64,000 nucleotides of DNA from Sternotherus odoratus (GCA_032164245.1 JAVMKO010000001.1:18017603-18081602), one strand, 5' to 3'. Positions 24,254 through 37,250 are shown, numbered from the stretch's first letter. Made by a program: numbers and translations. Notes: generated from the sequence alone by a model not told the origin.

Positions 24254-24276
24254 TTTTGAATGCTTTTCTTTTAAAG
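24254..24276 (+). promoter_or_regulatory. Near-duplicate of the splice acceptor tract in the next intron
   Basis: ttttgaatgcttttctttt plus aaag matches 23995-24017 at 21 of 23 positions, 259 bp downstream. The sequence after it shows no clear coding exon, so it is best treated as a decoy or cryptic acceptor. Confidence 0.6.
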
Positions 24277-25543
24277 AGCTTCACATATGGTACATTAGGC
24301 ATGATATTCATAGGAGCTAGAAGAAGGCTTATTTAGTTAGACTATCAACAATGAGAGAGAGGTAAAGATATACTGCGATATGCTGAGAGAAGAATTGAAG
24401 TTGGGAAAAGGATCAGGGAGCAGGAACTGTAAAGGTAAATTCTTGTGAAAGTCCTAATTTTGTCATCCATTCACTCTTTGTGCTGTTTTCTCATTTAATC
24501 CAAACTATTCTCAACAGCTCTTCCTAGATGATTTCAGCCTCAGGCAGAGATGAGCACTGAAAACATCTGAAGTATTCCAAAACCATCTACAGTTCATTGA
24601 AATAATATGCTGTTCAAGATGGTAGTACTTATACTGCGTGTAGCTTATACGAAGCACTTTTTGGTAGACCAGACCTTTAGCAGAGAGTGTTGAATGAGTT
24701 CTCTTCAAACTGAGCCAGTACAGGAAACAATAGTGCTCAAGTTTCCAAGTAAGTAATTACAGCAACCCAAAATTCAGTATTAAATTGACTCTCAAAATAG
24801 AAATATGTTCTTGTCTGAAACTTCATAAAAAGGTACAATATGAAGTAGGGAGACACAAAAGAGATGCTACACGCACATAGAAATGCCTGAAAAATTATAA
24901 AGGGAGGGATCTGTCTTTTAGTTCTGTAGTTAGCACTACTCATTTTTATTCTGCAGACTTTTCTAGTCTGCCAAAATCTCATCAACAGGAATGAGACTCT
25001 AATCTGACCTGTATTTCTTTAAAATTCAAAGCCATCATTGAGTGTCTGCATCTGTAAATGACAAAGGAGTGAAAATGGAAATGTCAACAGGATTGGGGAG
25101 GGGGGAATCGTAGTGACTGGTATTCCTCATATGGTGGGTCTGAACAACACAGATTTAGAGGATTATTCTGTGATTCTGACTTTAATAAATGCTAAAGTTC
25201 ACATTAATTGAAGGATTAAAGTGAAAACAGCCATTTCCTTTCCTTATTTTTAGAGCTTCTTACATTTAGCTGCTAAAATCTTATGAGATATCGTATGCTT
25301 CCCATCACTGTGAGGCTAATTTTTTTAATGCTCTGTGAACTGAGATGTGAGTCATGGTCATAGGAATATTTAAAGGGTCTGGATCTTGTGTTAAGGTTCT
25401 AGGCAGGATTTGTAAAAGGCATGTGTATCCCATAGAAATAGTTCTAAAGTAATTTTACTAGCAAATTTTCTATTTATTTAATCTAAAGTGAAAAACTTGC
25501 CACTTCCGTAGCACAGGTACAGCTTTCATACTTAATTAAACAG
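24277..25543. other. Anonymous intronic sequence after the exon
   Basis: No feature recognised. Confidence 0.4.
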
Positions 25544-27117
25544 ATCTAAAACAGGGGTCTCAAACATGCAGCCCGCAGAGCCCTTCCCTGCTGCCTGCCA
25601 AGCTCTCTGCGCCCCTCCCTCATGTCTCCCCCTGCAGTTATTTCTTTCTCTGGTGGCATAGCAAAGTGCAGCAGTCAGGCGCCTTCGGCGGCATGCCTGC
25701 GGGAGGTCCTCTGGTGCTGCCGAATTGGCGGTGTTTCTGCGGGAGGTCCCTTGCCTTCGTCCCGCCGTCAAAATGCTGCTGAATCTACAGGACATCTTGT
25801 GACCGCCGCCCTGCTGCATGTGTGCCTGGAGCTGCCCCTGGGAATAGCAGTTTCCAGGAGGGAGGGGCCATGAACGGTAAGCCTCCCGCAGAGGAGGGCG
25901 GTGGGAGCCACGGGGAGCCTGGTGGGCCTCCTCCCCTCTGCGGAAGGCAGTTACTGCTCCTGTCTGCCGCTGGAGAGGGCTCCTGCAAAGTGCCTGGAAG
26001 TGCCCAGCCAGGCAGCAGAGAAGCCTGCCTGCCCCCAGGTTGGCACCGCTGCCCTGCAAGCAGCCAGAAGTGAGTGCTGAACCACGGCTGTTGGGCTGGC
26101 TGTGGCTGCCTGGGTTAGCTGCGCCGCCCCCTATGTACCTTGCCCTGCTACCGGTATCCCCTGTGGAGAGTGCCAGGATCGGGCAAAGGGTGGTGGGGAG
26201 GAGAGTCCAGGAAGGCTGAAGGGAGATGATGGAGACTCGAGGAGGGAGCTGGAGGGACAGGGCAGGAGAAGGGGCTCAACTAGGAGGGCGGATGAAGAGA
26301 CAGAAGCGGAGAGAGGAGACGGGGGACAGGGAGAGGCAGCTTAGGGGTGGGAGGGTATTGGAGCTGCTGGAGTGGGGGGAGGTTTGGGGGACAGGGAGCA
26401 GCGTTACAAGGATATTGGGGGAACATTTGGAGATGAGAACAGGGTTATGGGGCATGAGTGGGGTGAGATTTGGGAATGAGAAACGGAGCTGCGTTATGGG
26501 GGTAAGTAGGGATGAGGAACAGGGTTATGAGGATCAGTTTGGGAGAGGGAGACTTTATAAAATTATAATTGATATTAGGCTGAGATGGGCTGAAATTTCT
26601 GTCAGATTTCAGAGCATATTGCATTTGAAAAAAGCTTGAATCCTCTGAGGCTGGTAATTTCTTGTTAAATTAGATTTGTTTGCTTGTGTTTCCAGCTCTG
26701 GACTTCCTATATTGCTCTTGCTTTGTTTGCCTATAATTCAGACAAAGGTGAGGGGGATTGGTGCATCTCTATTATTTTGTATTTTACTGAAAATATGTGG
26801 CCTTCTGAGCCAAAAATGTACAGAGCTTGAACAACATCAGAACAGTTCTTTTCCACTTAGTACCTTTCTCACAGTGGTAAAACAAAAGCCTTGTTTATAA
26901 GGAAAGGCACCTTCTTAGTCTCTTGGATGCCAGAATGAATCATTAAACACATCCCCTACCAGATTGAAGATTGCCTCAAGGCAGTTTAAACAGGACAGTG
27001 ACTGTGAGGAGACTTCTGTGGCCTTGGGAAAGAACATTTCAGTTTGGACCAGATTGGTAGTTTGAACAGATAAATCTGAATCAGCCCTGCCCTCCACATA
27101 AAAGTTAGAAATTAACT

Positions 27118-27623
27118 GTGATTGAAAGCACAACAAGAGTTGAACCTAAGTGCTTGAAAGAATATGCAGATATAATTTCTAACTCACACAAACAGTTTGA
27201 TGTGCTGTTTAAAGATTTCAAGGCACTTGAACCACATTTTCAACTTTTTTCCACACCATTTGCTGTTGAAATTGACAATGTTGCAGAGGAAAAGCAGATG
27301 GAGTTAGTGGATCTTCAGTGTGATACCATTTTGAAGCAGAAGTATAAAGATGTTGGAATTCCAGAGTTCTACAGGTTTCTTTCAAAAGAGATTTCCCATG
27401 TTATTCTCTGCTTCTGCAAGGATAATGGCTGGCAATGTTTGGAAGTAAATATATATCTGAACAGTTTTTCTCTTCTGTGAAGATTAACAAATCTGTGTTA
27501 AGGTCAAGGCTCACTGAAGAACATTTGAAAGCAACACTGAGATTGGTTTCGTCTCAGGATATCAAACCTAATATCAATGCTCTGATTGATGCAAAACACT
27601 GTCAGCTAAGTGGCCAAAAATGA
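27118..27623 (+). pseudogene. hAT transposase C-terminal fragment (Charlie/ZBED-like)
   Basis: Two overlapping frames together resemble the end of Charlie-type hAT transposases, the group that also gave rise to GTF2IRD2 and ZBED-like host genes. The first frame (27118-27480) contains LFSTPFAVEID and QMELVDLQCDTILKQKY, with GIPEFYRFL following. The second frame (27435-27623) contains MFGSKYISEQFFSSVKINKS, RSRLTEEHL and SSQDIKPNINALI. The switch between them near 27435 indicates a frameshift or small indel. The N-terminal DDE half is missing or unrecognisable, so the element cannot move itself. Confidence 0.85.
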
Positions 27624-27812
27624 AATGACTGTCGAAATTAGCATTTCACATTACAGTTAAAGACATTAATAAAAAAGTTAATACATTTAATAACATACTA
27701 CAGTACTCTTTATTTTTTTTCATTTTTGACTATATGTTTGTATCATTGTATGTGTAACACAGGCTGAGTATGAGGCTCAGATTTGTTAGGCGGTGGAGTA
27801 GTTCACCTAAGA

Positions 27813-28159
27813 CAGGGGTCTCAAACATGCGACTCACAGGGTTATTTTCTCCCCACACCCCTTCTCTCCCCCCACTTTATTTCCTGCAGCTGCCAAGCTC
27901 CCCATGCCCCCCACTCCCTCCTTGCCTACCTCCAGGTATTTCCCACTGCCAAACAGCTATTGGCGGTGCTTTCTAGGAGGGGGGGGGGAGGAGCGGGGAC
28001 GTGGGCGCTCAGAGGAGGAGGCATGGCAGGGACCTCATGGAAGGGGTGGAGTGGGGGCGGGGCCAGGGGCAGCGAGGAGGGCATGTCAATGATGTGGCCC
28101 TCGGGCCAATGCACTAGTCCTCATGCAGCCCTCATGGTCATTTGAGTTTGAGACCCCTG
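27813..28159 (+). mobile_element. Internal MITE-like module of the same hAT family
   Basis: It starts CAGGGGTCTCAAACATGC like the outer left end at 25552 and shares the outer right end. It contains C-rich then G-rich halves with foldback potential. It may be a nested short copy or a product of internal recombination. Confidence 0.65.
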
Positions 28160-28167
28160 ATCTAAAA

Positions 28168-30366
28168 GATTAAAATGTAAATACTTTATGAGAGAAGACC
28201 GTCTCTTGACTTGTGGTAGATGTGATTCAGGAGAAATTCATGATTTTTTGACGTCAAAAATCCCATTAAGTGCTTGAGTAAACTGCCTGGTGATATGACT
28301 TTTGATTTAGATTCAGAGAAGATAGTCTTCAAACCTGTCAGATTTCATTCTCTGCCCCCCCTCCCCACTTGCTACAGGGTAATAACTTGTAACTTATAAA
28401 GTTACAAATTAACTTTGGGGCCCAATTTATAAAAAAAATGTATAACTCTGGCAAATTACAGATTACATATTAATGAGCACAGAAAACAGCACCAGATGTA
28501 TTTTTTGGTGGCAAAAGATTGTAACATCTGGAATGTAACACACGTTTGGACAGTTATGTATCAACACTAGGACATAATTCTTTATCAAAAGCAAATTTCT
28601 TCAACAACAAGAAGATTTTCTCTTTGTTCATAACCCAAAGAAGAGTGATGACATATTTTTAAACTGACGTTAATTCATCATCATGCTGTTCAAGTGAATC
28701 AAATTGGTGATTTCTTACTCCGCTTTTGGTCCCCATTACATAACAAATGGTTGTACAGTTTGATTTGCAGCTTCTTGACCGTACTAGACTGCTTGTGGAC
28801 TGTCATAAGGGGCTATTGCAGTGAATACCTCTGAAAGACAGTGGGTGAGACATAATTTACAAATTTTAGAGTCTGAGATCAAATACCTTTTGTAAATTAA
28901 CTATAGCTTGGAAAAAAAATTAAAATGTTTTATTTTTTCTTACATATCTGGAGGGGGGAGAATATAGAATTGGATGTTTATATCTCACAGAGCAATCTTG
29001 AGGATAACTCCCTGGAATGCTCCATTCTCCATTGAGATTTGCCTGTGCAGATCCCATCTCTTGACATACCATGCACTTGGCATCACGAGCTACAAACAAT
29101 GGCAGTGAGGGCCAGGTACATTTCTCCTTATGGGTCTGAATATTCATTGAAGTCATTTGACCATAGCTTCACCTATCTTCAGTTCCTTTCTTGATGCCTA
29201 AAGTGTGGGCTTTAAAATCACTGATTCCTTACCACTGACATTATATTGGCTTCCTCATTTTACAATCAGCCCTGCATAGGGGTGATACGTAACGGTCTCG
29301 CCCGGAGCAAATGGGCAAACAAAGTTGTGACTGCTATGAATTACAGTTCACTCCAGTTGCTGTGGAGAGGGAGTAAGTTTTATCCCATCTCTTTTTTTGT
29401 GGAAAAGTTTACTCCTTGCTATGTGATGAGGGGCACACCCAGGTTCCCTGGTCATTGCTCGCCATTCTACATCCCTTCCCTGCACACATGCTTGTAGAAG
29501 GGAAATGCCAAAAAGGAGATCTTGGGTCAGCCTGGCTAAAACTGACAGAAGCCAGGCCTATAATTTTCATAACTGTTTTAAGGGTATCATTTAGGTCTCA
29601 AGATGAAATCAAAATTCTGTTCAAAACTAAAAGGAATCAACTTTCTGCTACATGTTTTGGGAAACAGACCCATGTCTCCTGATAACAATTACATATGTTT
29701 CATATCTAATTCCCTATACAAGGCACTGGAACTTTTTTTGGCCTGGAAAAGAGTAAGTCTTTAAGAGCAATCTGAAAACTATCATTTTGAGGCGTTGGTA
29801 ATTGTGATATCCATATCCTTAGAAAAACAGAATTTGTGCATGATCCGTAGGTGGTTAGGTGCTTGAAATATTCCAATTTACAAATTTGTTAGAAAAATTA
29901 TTCCTTAGAAAGAAAGTTTAAGGCTATTAGGGCAGGTCCTATATGTATATGCAACATAGTCCATATGTAGGATAGATTCCCCTGTCAACAAGAATACAAA
30001 GACTCGAAAACCCCCTTTGTTTTTTATTCTCATAATATCCATATATTGGTAGTAAGTAAGATTTATTTCAAGAAGGGTCTGTTATATTAATACATGCTTT
30101 TATAAATAGGTTGGAAGGTAAATCTTAAGGATTTTAGAGAAGATCAAGGGAGTATTAACATTTTCCTCATTGTAAATATTGTAAAGTGGTAATAAATGCA
30201 TACATCCAGTGCTCTAAATACCCTAATAACAACTATGTGGGTGAAAGCAGACAATCGCTACGCTCTTGAATGAACTCACACAGAAAAATGCTAAAAAACA
30301 ACAACAACATATCACTTGTGAGTGAACATTTTTCACAAAATGATCACTCTATATCTGGCTCTCATA
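28168..30366. other. Anonymous intronic sequence
   Basis: A small perfect hairpin (ttgtaactt, ata, aagttacaa) lies near 28389-28409. Nothing else was recognised. Confidence 0.4.
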
Positions 30367-30975
30367 CACTTTAAGGTCAGAAGGGACCATTATGATCTAG
30401 TCTGACCTGCACAATGCAGGCCACAGAATCTCCCCCACCCACTCCTGTAATAAGCCCCTAACCTATGTCTGAGCTATTGAAGTCCTCAAATCATGGTTTA
30501 AAGCCTTCAAGGTGCAGAGAATCCTCCAGCAAGTGAATTGTACCCTATGCTGCAGAGGAAGGCAAAAAAAACCCCCAGGGCCTCTGCCTAGCTGCCCTGG
30601 AGGAAAATTCCGTCCCAACCCCAAATATGGCGATCAGCTAAACCCTGAGCATGTGGGCAAGACTCATCAGCCAGACATCCAGGAAAGAATTCTCTATAGT
30701 AACTCAGATCACACCCCATCTAACATCCCATCACAGGCCATTGCCAAAAGTATGCTATCCCATCATACCATGTCCTTCATAAACTCATCTAGCTTAGTCT
30801 TGAAGCCAGATAGGTCTTTTCCCCCCACTGCTCCCCTTGGAAGGCTGTTTCAGAACTTCACTCCTCTGATGGTTAGAAACCTTTGTCTAATTTCCCGTCT
30901 AAACTTCCTACTGGCCAGTTTATATCCATTTGTTCTTGCGTCCACATTGGTACTGAGTTAAATAATTCCTCTCTG
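30367..30975 (-). mobile_element. CR1 LINE 3' end, antisense
   Basis: The plus strand begins ttaaggtcagaagggaccat, which is the reverse complement of a reptile CR1 3' UTR. It continues with the reverse complement of the C-terminal coding part (for example cttcataaactcatctagct and ggctgtttcagaacttcact). It is 5'-truncated, as usual for CR1. Confidence 0.88.
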
Positions 30976-31794
30976 TCCTCATCCTCAAAGGAAACTGCAC
31001 AACACTTTCAAAAGATGAGCCCTGGAGCTTCAATTCATAAGTTATCTAGACACTAAAAACCATGGTCTTAAAAAGGGACTGGATTCATGTCTTATTGCAA
31101 CAATCTGTAATTTACTAATCCCATTTTTCTCCTATGACTCCAGGGATGTTAGTTGGCTACTTCACCTTGAATGGTCCCTTAAAATATGCTCTAACTACTT
31201 GTGCTAAACTACTGGTTGGATCTACTATTTAGCTGTGACACTCTGAGTACCTTTACAGATCTTAAGGACTCTGTTGCTTGACAGTTTGTCTCTCTCACCA
31301 ATATCCCAATAAAAACTTTGCAAGAGTTTTAAATCTAATCGCTTGGTTGTGTCTTGTTAACTTTCCCTTACTAATCCCTGTTGAAATCTTCCTTGACTTG
31401 GGTTTCTTGAGTCTTCTCTAGGTGTGGGTATGGTGTGCCCGGTTCAGAGTTTTATACCATTCTGCTTCCCTTTGCAGGAAACTGTAGGAAACACACCTAT
31501 TTCAGGCTTGTTTAGAGCTAAGTTGATTGCTATCTTTTCATTGGCTCAGCACCTTCATGGGTTTTCCATAGGTACCTCTTCATTCTATGAATGTATAGTT
31601 TCTTAATGCATATGTGCATTAGGGTTGTAATTCTTGACAGTTATATTTTCTTCTTCGTTTATTGCAAGACATCAGAACATATTTAGGCTTAGGGTTTTAA
31701 CTCTGTCTTTTCTATTCAGTCCATTTTCTGAGATATTCCTTCGGTTTTATTAGAGTTCAACAGGAAATGAAATTCTGCCCTCAAAAGTCCAAAG
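30976..31794. other. Anonymous intronic sequence
   Basis: No recognisable feature. Confidence 0.4.
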
Positions 31795-33352
31795 ACTTTA
31801 ATTCTTCTTCAAGTGATTGTTCATGTGCAATCCAAGCAAGCATGTGCATGCTGCATGCACGCCAGCCAGAAGTATACGTAGGGTCAGCTCAGGCACCCCC
31901 CTGGAGTGACACCACTAGAGCATCCAATATATGGCCCTGCCAACCCTCCACCCCCTCAGTTCCTTCTTACCACCTGTGACGACTAGCTGGAACTTTGCTC
32001 GCTCCTCCAAAGCAGTCTTAGCAGTGTTCCTGTTGTGTATATAGTTCAATTCTCTTCTTCTCTAGTGATTGATATTTCTCATTAAGTTCAGTAAGTTTAG
32101 TTAGTTAATTAGTTATTTGTTGGGGGTTTTCGCCCACAGCTCTTCATTATCCCCGCTGGGGCATGGCTGGGTCCCCAGGGTTTAAACTCCTGTGGAGTCT
32201 GCGCAAGCTTATGCCAAAGAGTGACCCACACTGTTCTTGTTTAAGGTGTCTCAGTGAGTCACCTGAGAGACTGCTGTCATATCTGTTAAGGATTCTGCCC
32301 CAGTACCTTTAAGGATTGTGAGCAGAGACTCTATGTTCTGCTAATAGAGACCGCCTTGTGACCACATTCCAACCTGGAACCGGCACCGAATGCCTCGTCC
32401 TCGGTGTGCAGCGCTCCAGCACCGTTGGCGCGGGCAGAGGCTCAGCTGAAAGACTATAATCCTGGCACCAGAGAGACTCCGGACACAAGAAGTCGGCCTC
32501 AGTGTGGCACCGCTCCCCATCGCCCACAGTGCTCATAAGTGTGATAGGGCAGGCTGTGCTGGCGCCCATTCCACCCAAGGCCTCGTCGACCCCTCCTGAC
32601 GGGGTCAGTCGAGTCCGGACCGGTCGGGGTCCCCGAAACCTTGTGGTGCGGTACACCCTCCATTGACATCAAAGGCATTTGAGACGGCATAGGACCTGTT
32701 GAGAATGTTGGTGCCGGCCTCTCCACGGAGATGAGATGAGCCACCGGTTCCCACCCGACTGCCAATTCCATCGAGAGGCAAGCCTTCGATGACGGTCCCA
32801 CACTCTCCACCCCAAGTCACCTCAGCACCGACAGCGCGGGAAAGGGCCCCTTTGCGCTCTCCGGCCCAGCAGTGTGTCAGCACCAGCCTTATCTGGCGCC
32901 ATGGCAGACCCCTAAAAACAGAGAAGCCAAAAAGCTCAACCTTTTTGGTAGAAACGTCTATTCGACAGGGGGCCTCCATTGCGAATCAGCAGGCTGTAGT
33001 GTTCCATTGTGGCCACAACACTTGCTCGGCCCTGTCCAAATTCACCGAGCTTCTCCCCCAGGAGGCGAGGGCAGAATTCTCGGCTGGATCGGGTGAATTC
33101 TCCACCTCATAGCCTGGATGCTTCATGGCTGAATCCCGCTGAACTGGCCTGCTCTCATCACGTTCGGCAGGTGCTCCTCAGCAGCAGGAAGCCCTCCACC
33201 AAGGCCACGTATACAGCCAAATGGAAACGTTTCTCCATCTGGGCAGAGCAGCAGGGGCACACTCCGTTGCTTACCCCTAACCCGCTCAGACTGGACTACA
33301 ACACAATAACAAATCTCAAAGAACACCAGTTACGACAGGTAACCGTCTTTTC
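31795..33352 (+). mobile_element. DIRS-type tyrosine-recombinase retroelement, internally deleted
   Basis: The left end (attcttcttcaagtg..., from about 31798) resembles reptile DIRS terminal repeats. A GC-rich ORF1-like region (about 32300-32980) is followed by the start of the tyrosine recombinase at about 33120-33300 and a right terminal piece (ccagttacgacaggtaaccg, 33327-33346). Reverse transcriptase, RNase H and most of the recombinase are absent, so a large internal deletion has joined the recombinase N-terminus to the 3' terminus. Confidence 0.75.
33120..33315 (+). pseudogene. DIRS tyrosine recombinase N-terminal fragment
   Basis: The frame (within 33009-33416) reads VRQVLLSSRKPSTKATYTAK followed by WKRFSIWAEQQG. 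This matches the SAM-like N-terminal domain of DIRS recombinases, where 'RKPST...Y..KWK.F..WC' is typical. The catalytic R-H-R-Y domain is missing. Confidence 0.75.
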
Positions 33353-35249
33353 TCTATATAAATTCTCAGTTCTCAAAAGACTTTTAAAATTAAATAATTT
33401 TAAAGAGAGATTTTAGCATAAATAATTATTAAAGAAGCTAATTCTTCATGATGATTTTTTGGAATGAGGATATTGTCTTCCTGAGATGGGTGAGGGAGTT
33501 TCTTGAGCACAGCCAATAACTAATTAATTCCCCATTAATTATTCTATACTCAAATGGTTTCTTGTATTAGTAATCAGTTTAGCAAGGTCATTAAATTTGA
33601 GTTTGGCGCATAAAGCATTTTACCATTTACACAGCAGTAATATTAGGGAATGATACAAAATGCTCATTTTGTTAAAATACGTATAAGTAAGCTATCCAAA
33701 ACAATTTTGCATTTCAACATGTAAGAAATAATCAAAGGCTTGAAACATGTCTTACTATAGATGTTTTTCCTAAAAGCTTTGTTCAATAAAGTTTTTAGAG
33801 TATTTATAAAAGTTACTTTAACAAGAATATTTATATAATTCTTTGTGTGTGTTTACTTAGATGTTTTCCTTGGAAGGGTGAAAAACTCCACATAACACCT
33901 AGATTTATTGCTTTGATAACACAACCCTACATTCATTTTCATAGCTCTTTTCCTAAAACATGAATGTTTTACATGTCTTGTTTTCTTAAGATGAGGTTTA
34001 TATTTGATCCAAACTGGTATTTCATAGAAGAGGGGGAAGGCAGGGTTCATTAACCCCTATGTTTTATGGTTTGATTAGAATCTTCAGTTTTACTTCTCTT
34101 TGAAATCCTTTTCACCAAAATGTGTTTGCCAGTTGCAGTCTTTACAATTAAAACTCCTGTCAAATGTTCTATCCAAAGCACCAATCGCAATCACCACGTT
34201 TACATCCAATTTTCAAAACATAATATAAAAGAAATTGGCATAGAGAGTAAAGCAAGATAAATGTCACAATGTAGCTTTTCTGAATTGGCATAAACACTCA
34301 GAGGTGATAACCCCTCCTTAGCCATTAAACCATGTTTGTCTTCCTGACATTTGCCTGTTTCCAGGGCAGAAGAGCAGAAGCCTCCTGTAATTAAATAAAC
34401 AAAAATATATACAGATGAGATACTTTTTCCCCAAAAAAACATATATATGTAACAAAAAATAAATATTCCCTAAGCATCTGTAAATCACAGATAAATGTAA
34501 TGACTTTAAAATTACAATAATTTATTAATATTGAGATCTCTTCCCTATATTCCGAAAAGTAAACACAGGGGCTACTTGTTCTACTACAGCTGAAATTGAC
34601 AAACAAGAACATTTTAAATATCTGAATGTTTCTTCATGTCCAAGTCTTTGAAATTGAAAACTGACTCGTTGCCTTAGATGTAAAAGCAGTCAATCATTAT
34701 TTAGCTCCATGTAGCATATTACACTGCTCTAATTTTTCTGCATGTTTACTATGATTTAATTACCAGGCAATTTGAGAAAAAAATATAATCAGTGAAGTGG
34801 ATCTTTAAATGAATTCACTATGTCAGCATATTCCAAATACCAAACCCTATGGCTTGAGGTCAGGTTAAAGCAAATGTTAGTTTCACCAAGCCTTCATGCA
34901 CTCCCAGCCTGCCTGGCAGGAACCAATATTAAACCTAGAAGGAAGTTACTGAAGCATGAATCCAGGCACAGAAGTTCAGGGTCATGATTGTTTTTAATGT
35001 TCTGAAAATGTATTATTCTATTTGTGTAGGTAGTTTATTAAATTTCCCAGAGCGAGAGTCAGGTGACTTTTAAGTTCCCTAAAAAGCAGAAGAAATAACT
35101 CACATGAGTGAGCTGCCATGATTATTACTATTTTAAAGCTACTATTTTAAGAACTAAATGTTTTTGATTTATCTGTATGTGTTTTACTGTTTTGAGGAAC
35201 AGAGGATAAGTCTGACATAAGAGTATTAAAGCAAAGTAATGAAGAAAAT
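33353..35249. other. Anonymous AT-rich intron
   Basis: No recognisable feature. Confidence 0.4.
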
Positions 35250-35518
35250 ATATGACTGTAACTGGGTTCAGAAAAGAACTAGATAAATTCATGGAGGTAG
35301 GCCCATCAATGGCTAATAGCCAGGATGGGCAGAGATGGTGTCCCTAGTCTCTGTTTGCGAGAAGCTGGGAATGTGTGACAAGGAATGGATCACTTGATGA
35401 TACCTGTTCTGTTCATTCCCTCTGAGGCACTTGGCATTGGCCACTGTCAGAAGACAGAATACTGGGCTGGATGGACCTTTGGTTGACCGAGTATGGCTGT
35501 TTTTATGTTCTTATATTG
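35250..35518 (+). mobile_element. CR1 LINE 3' UTR fragment
   Basis: aatggctaatagccaggatg, gaatggatcacttgatgat and gatggacctttggttgacc, ending gttcttat, are the standard end of a second CR1 subfamily. It is heavily 5'-truncated, about 270 bp. Confidence 0.92.
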
Positions 35519-36789
35519 TAATTTGAGTACTCAGCCATCCTCATTATTTATTACATTATTTTAATTGTTGAAGATTCTTTGCCTATCGTGTTGTAGATAG
35601 ATTCATCATTGCATAGGATAGCAAATACATTATACCACCACTTTTATTCTTGTCTATCATCAAAGTTCAATGTTATGCATTATTTTAAATATAAACACAC
35701 ATGCACATACCTCCAACATAAGACAACTTTGTGATATTGCCATGGCAATATCAAACAGACTTCCCTTAAGCTATCTCCCTGCCCAGTGTTTCCTTTTATC
35801 AGGAAACAGGAATGCCATTAAAGGAGACCAGTGGTGAAAGTTGTGTATTCTCTGCTCAGCTGTTCTGATGTAGATTTTCTCGGAGTCTGTTGGTGGTATA
35901 ATTCAGATTTTTGTAAGTTTTCAAGTATAATGTTGCACTTCTTCAAAGCTTCCCAGTACCAGTACCCAGTACAGACTATCTATATCTGTAGAAATATTAA
36001 AATACAAATAATGCAAGCTTCCTGATGTGCCCATGCCAATGTGCCTTGACTCTTACCTGGAGAGACCAAAAGCCTATACAGGTTGATTCTCTGTTCCTGC
36101 TTGATCCTGGCCTATCTGAGAATTCTACCAAAGATAGTAATTAGTACAATTTGGGGGGAGCAGGGGTGTGTGTGTAAGTGTAACCTTCTGGTACACGTCC
36201 CCCTTGTTGCCGATCCTCAGGGAATTTAAATCTGTTACAGCACCAGCTACAAAGCATTGGCCGCGCACCTCACGCTGTAGTATCTCAGGCTTTAAACTGT
36301 GGACATCCTTTCTGTGTTATCCAAGACAGTGTCCATCACATGTATGGTGTGTTGTGTGGGGTTTTTTTTTTATGTGGGCACTTCTCAGTGCAATAGTGGA
36401 CTGACACTGTCAATTTTGTGTTGTATAAATACCAAACAAGTATCCATGGTAACAGCTTGTGATCACTATTAACCTGTGCTAATTGTGATGCCACCAGAAT
36501 GTTAAAATAGTATGTTCTGGATGCAAAGATCTGAATTGGACATGCTTTGCTTTCTACTGGCTGTCCATGCAATACTGGTCGCACGTTGAAAATTGGAATT
36601 GAAGTTTCTTTTGGGGAAAAAAAAATGCTGGAAATCTTACAAGGAAACTGACTTTTTGCGTTATTCCTATCCACGTTTTCCAGGTCTAACAGATTAAAGA
36701 TAATTTGGAGAAGTATCCTACATGACTTAAAAAACCCAAATCCCTTTTAAGGATGATTTAGGGGCTTGTGCTGGTCCCAGGCTAGAAGG
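35519..36789. other. Anonymous intronic sequence
   Basis: No recognisable feature. Confidence 0.4.
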
Positions 36790-37250
36790 ATTTCTAACCT
36801 GTGTATGGAAACCTGGTGAACTGCTTGCATTATCAGCTAGGGTGAGAGATAGACTGGATATGAATTAGCAACCTAATATTTCAGGCTTTGTTTGTGGTTT
36901 TAATTATTGGCAGGGTAATCTGCTTTGATCTGTTTGCTATTACTTATAATCACTTAACATCTAGCTTTCTGTAGTTAATAAACCTTGTTTCATATTTTAA
37001 TCTAAGCTAGTGTGCCTTTAAGTGAATTGTCTGGGGAAAAATCTCAGCTTTGTTAACACAAACAAATCTGCATATCCCTCTCCACATTGTGGGAGGAGCA
37101 AATCGGCTAATAAATTCATACTGGTTGGGTTTTGACCAGGGCAGGATGATACAGCTCTGGGGGTCTAGGTTGGAAGCTGGGAGTTATTTTGGTTGTAGCC
37201 TCTCTGTTGATCTGGTGCTCTACCAGTCTTGGCATAGGGCCATGCCAGGT
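36790..37250 (+). mobile_element. LTR fragment, same family as 7101-8199
   Basis: It is colinear with the 3' two thirds of the solo LTR at 7101-8199. Shared blocks include ctgctttgatctgtttgcta, tagttaataaac (polyadenylation signal), gtctggggaaaa and gggttttgaccagggcagga. The TATA-containing 5' part was not found and the ends are approximate. Confidence 0.78.

Larger units (their letters stand above)
25552..28159 (+). mobile_element. hAT DNA transposon, 2.6 kb, decayed
   Basis: Terminal inverted repeats CAGGGGTCTCAAAC (25552) and GTTTGAGACCCCTG (28146-28159) are flanked by the perfect 8-bp duplication ATCTAAAA (25544-25551 and 28160-28167), diagnostic of hAT. The 3' part holds a decayed transposase. 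The 5' part (25570-26350) is GC-rich with an internal foldback. A second copy of the left terminus occurs inside at 27813, so 27813-28159 alone also has a pair of inverted ends but no target duplication of its own. Confidence 0.9.

Noticed and set aside
25532..26639. ORFs on both strands (up to 175 codons)
   Set aside because: These are in the GC-rich 5' part of the hAT element, low complexity, with no match to transposase or host proteins.
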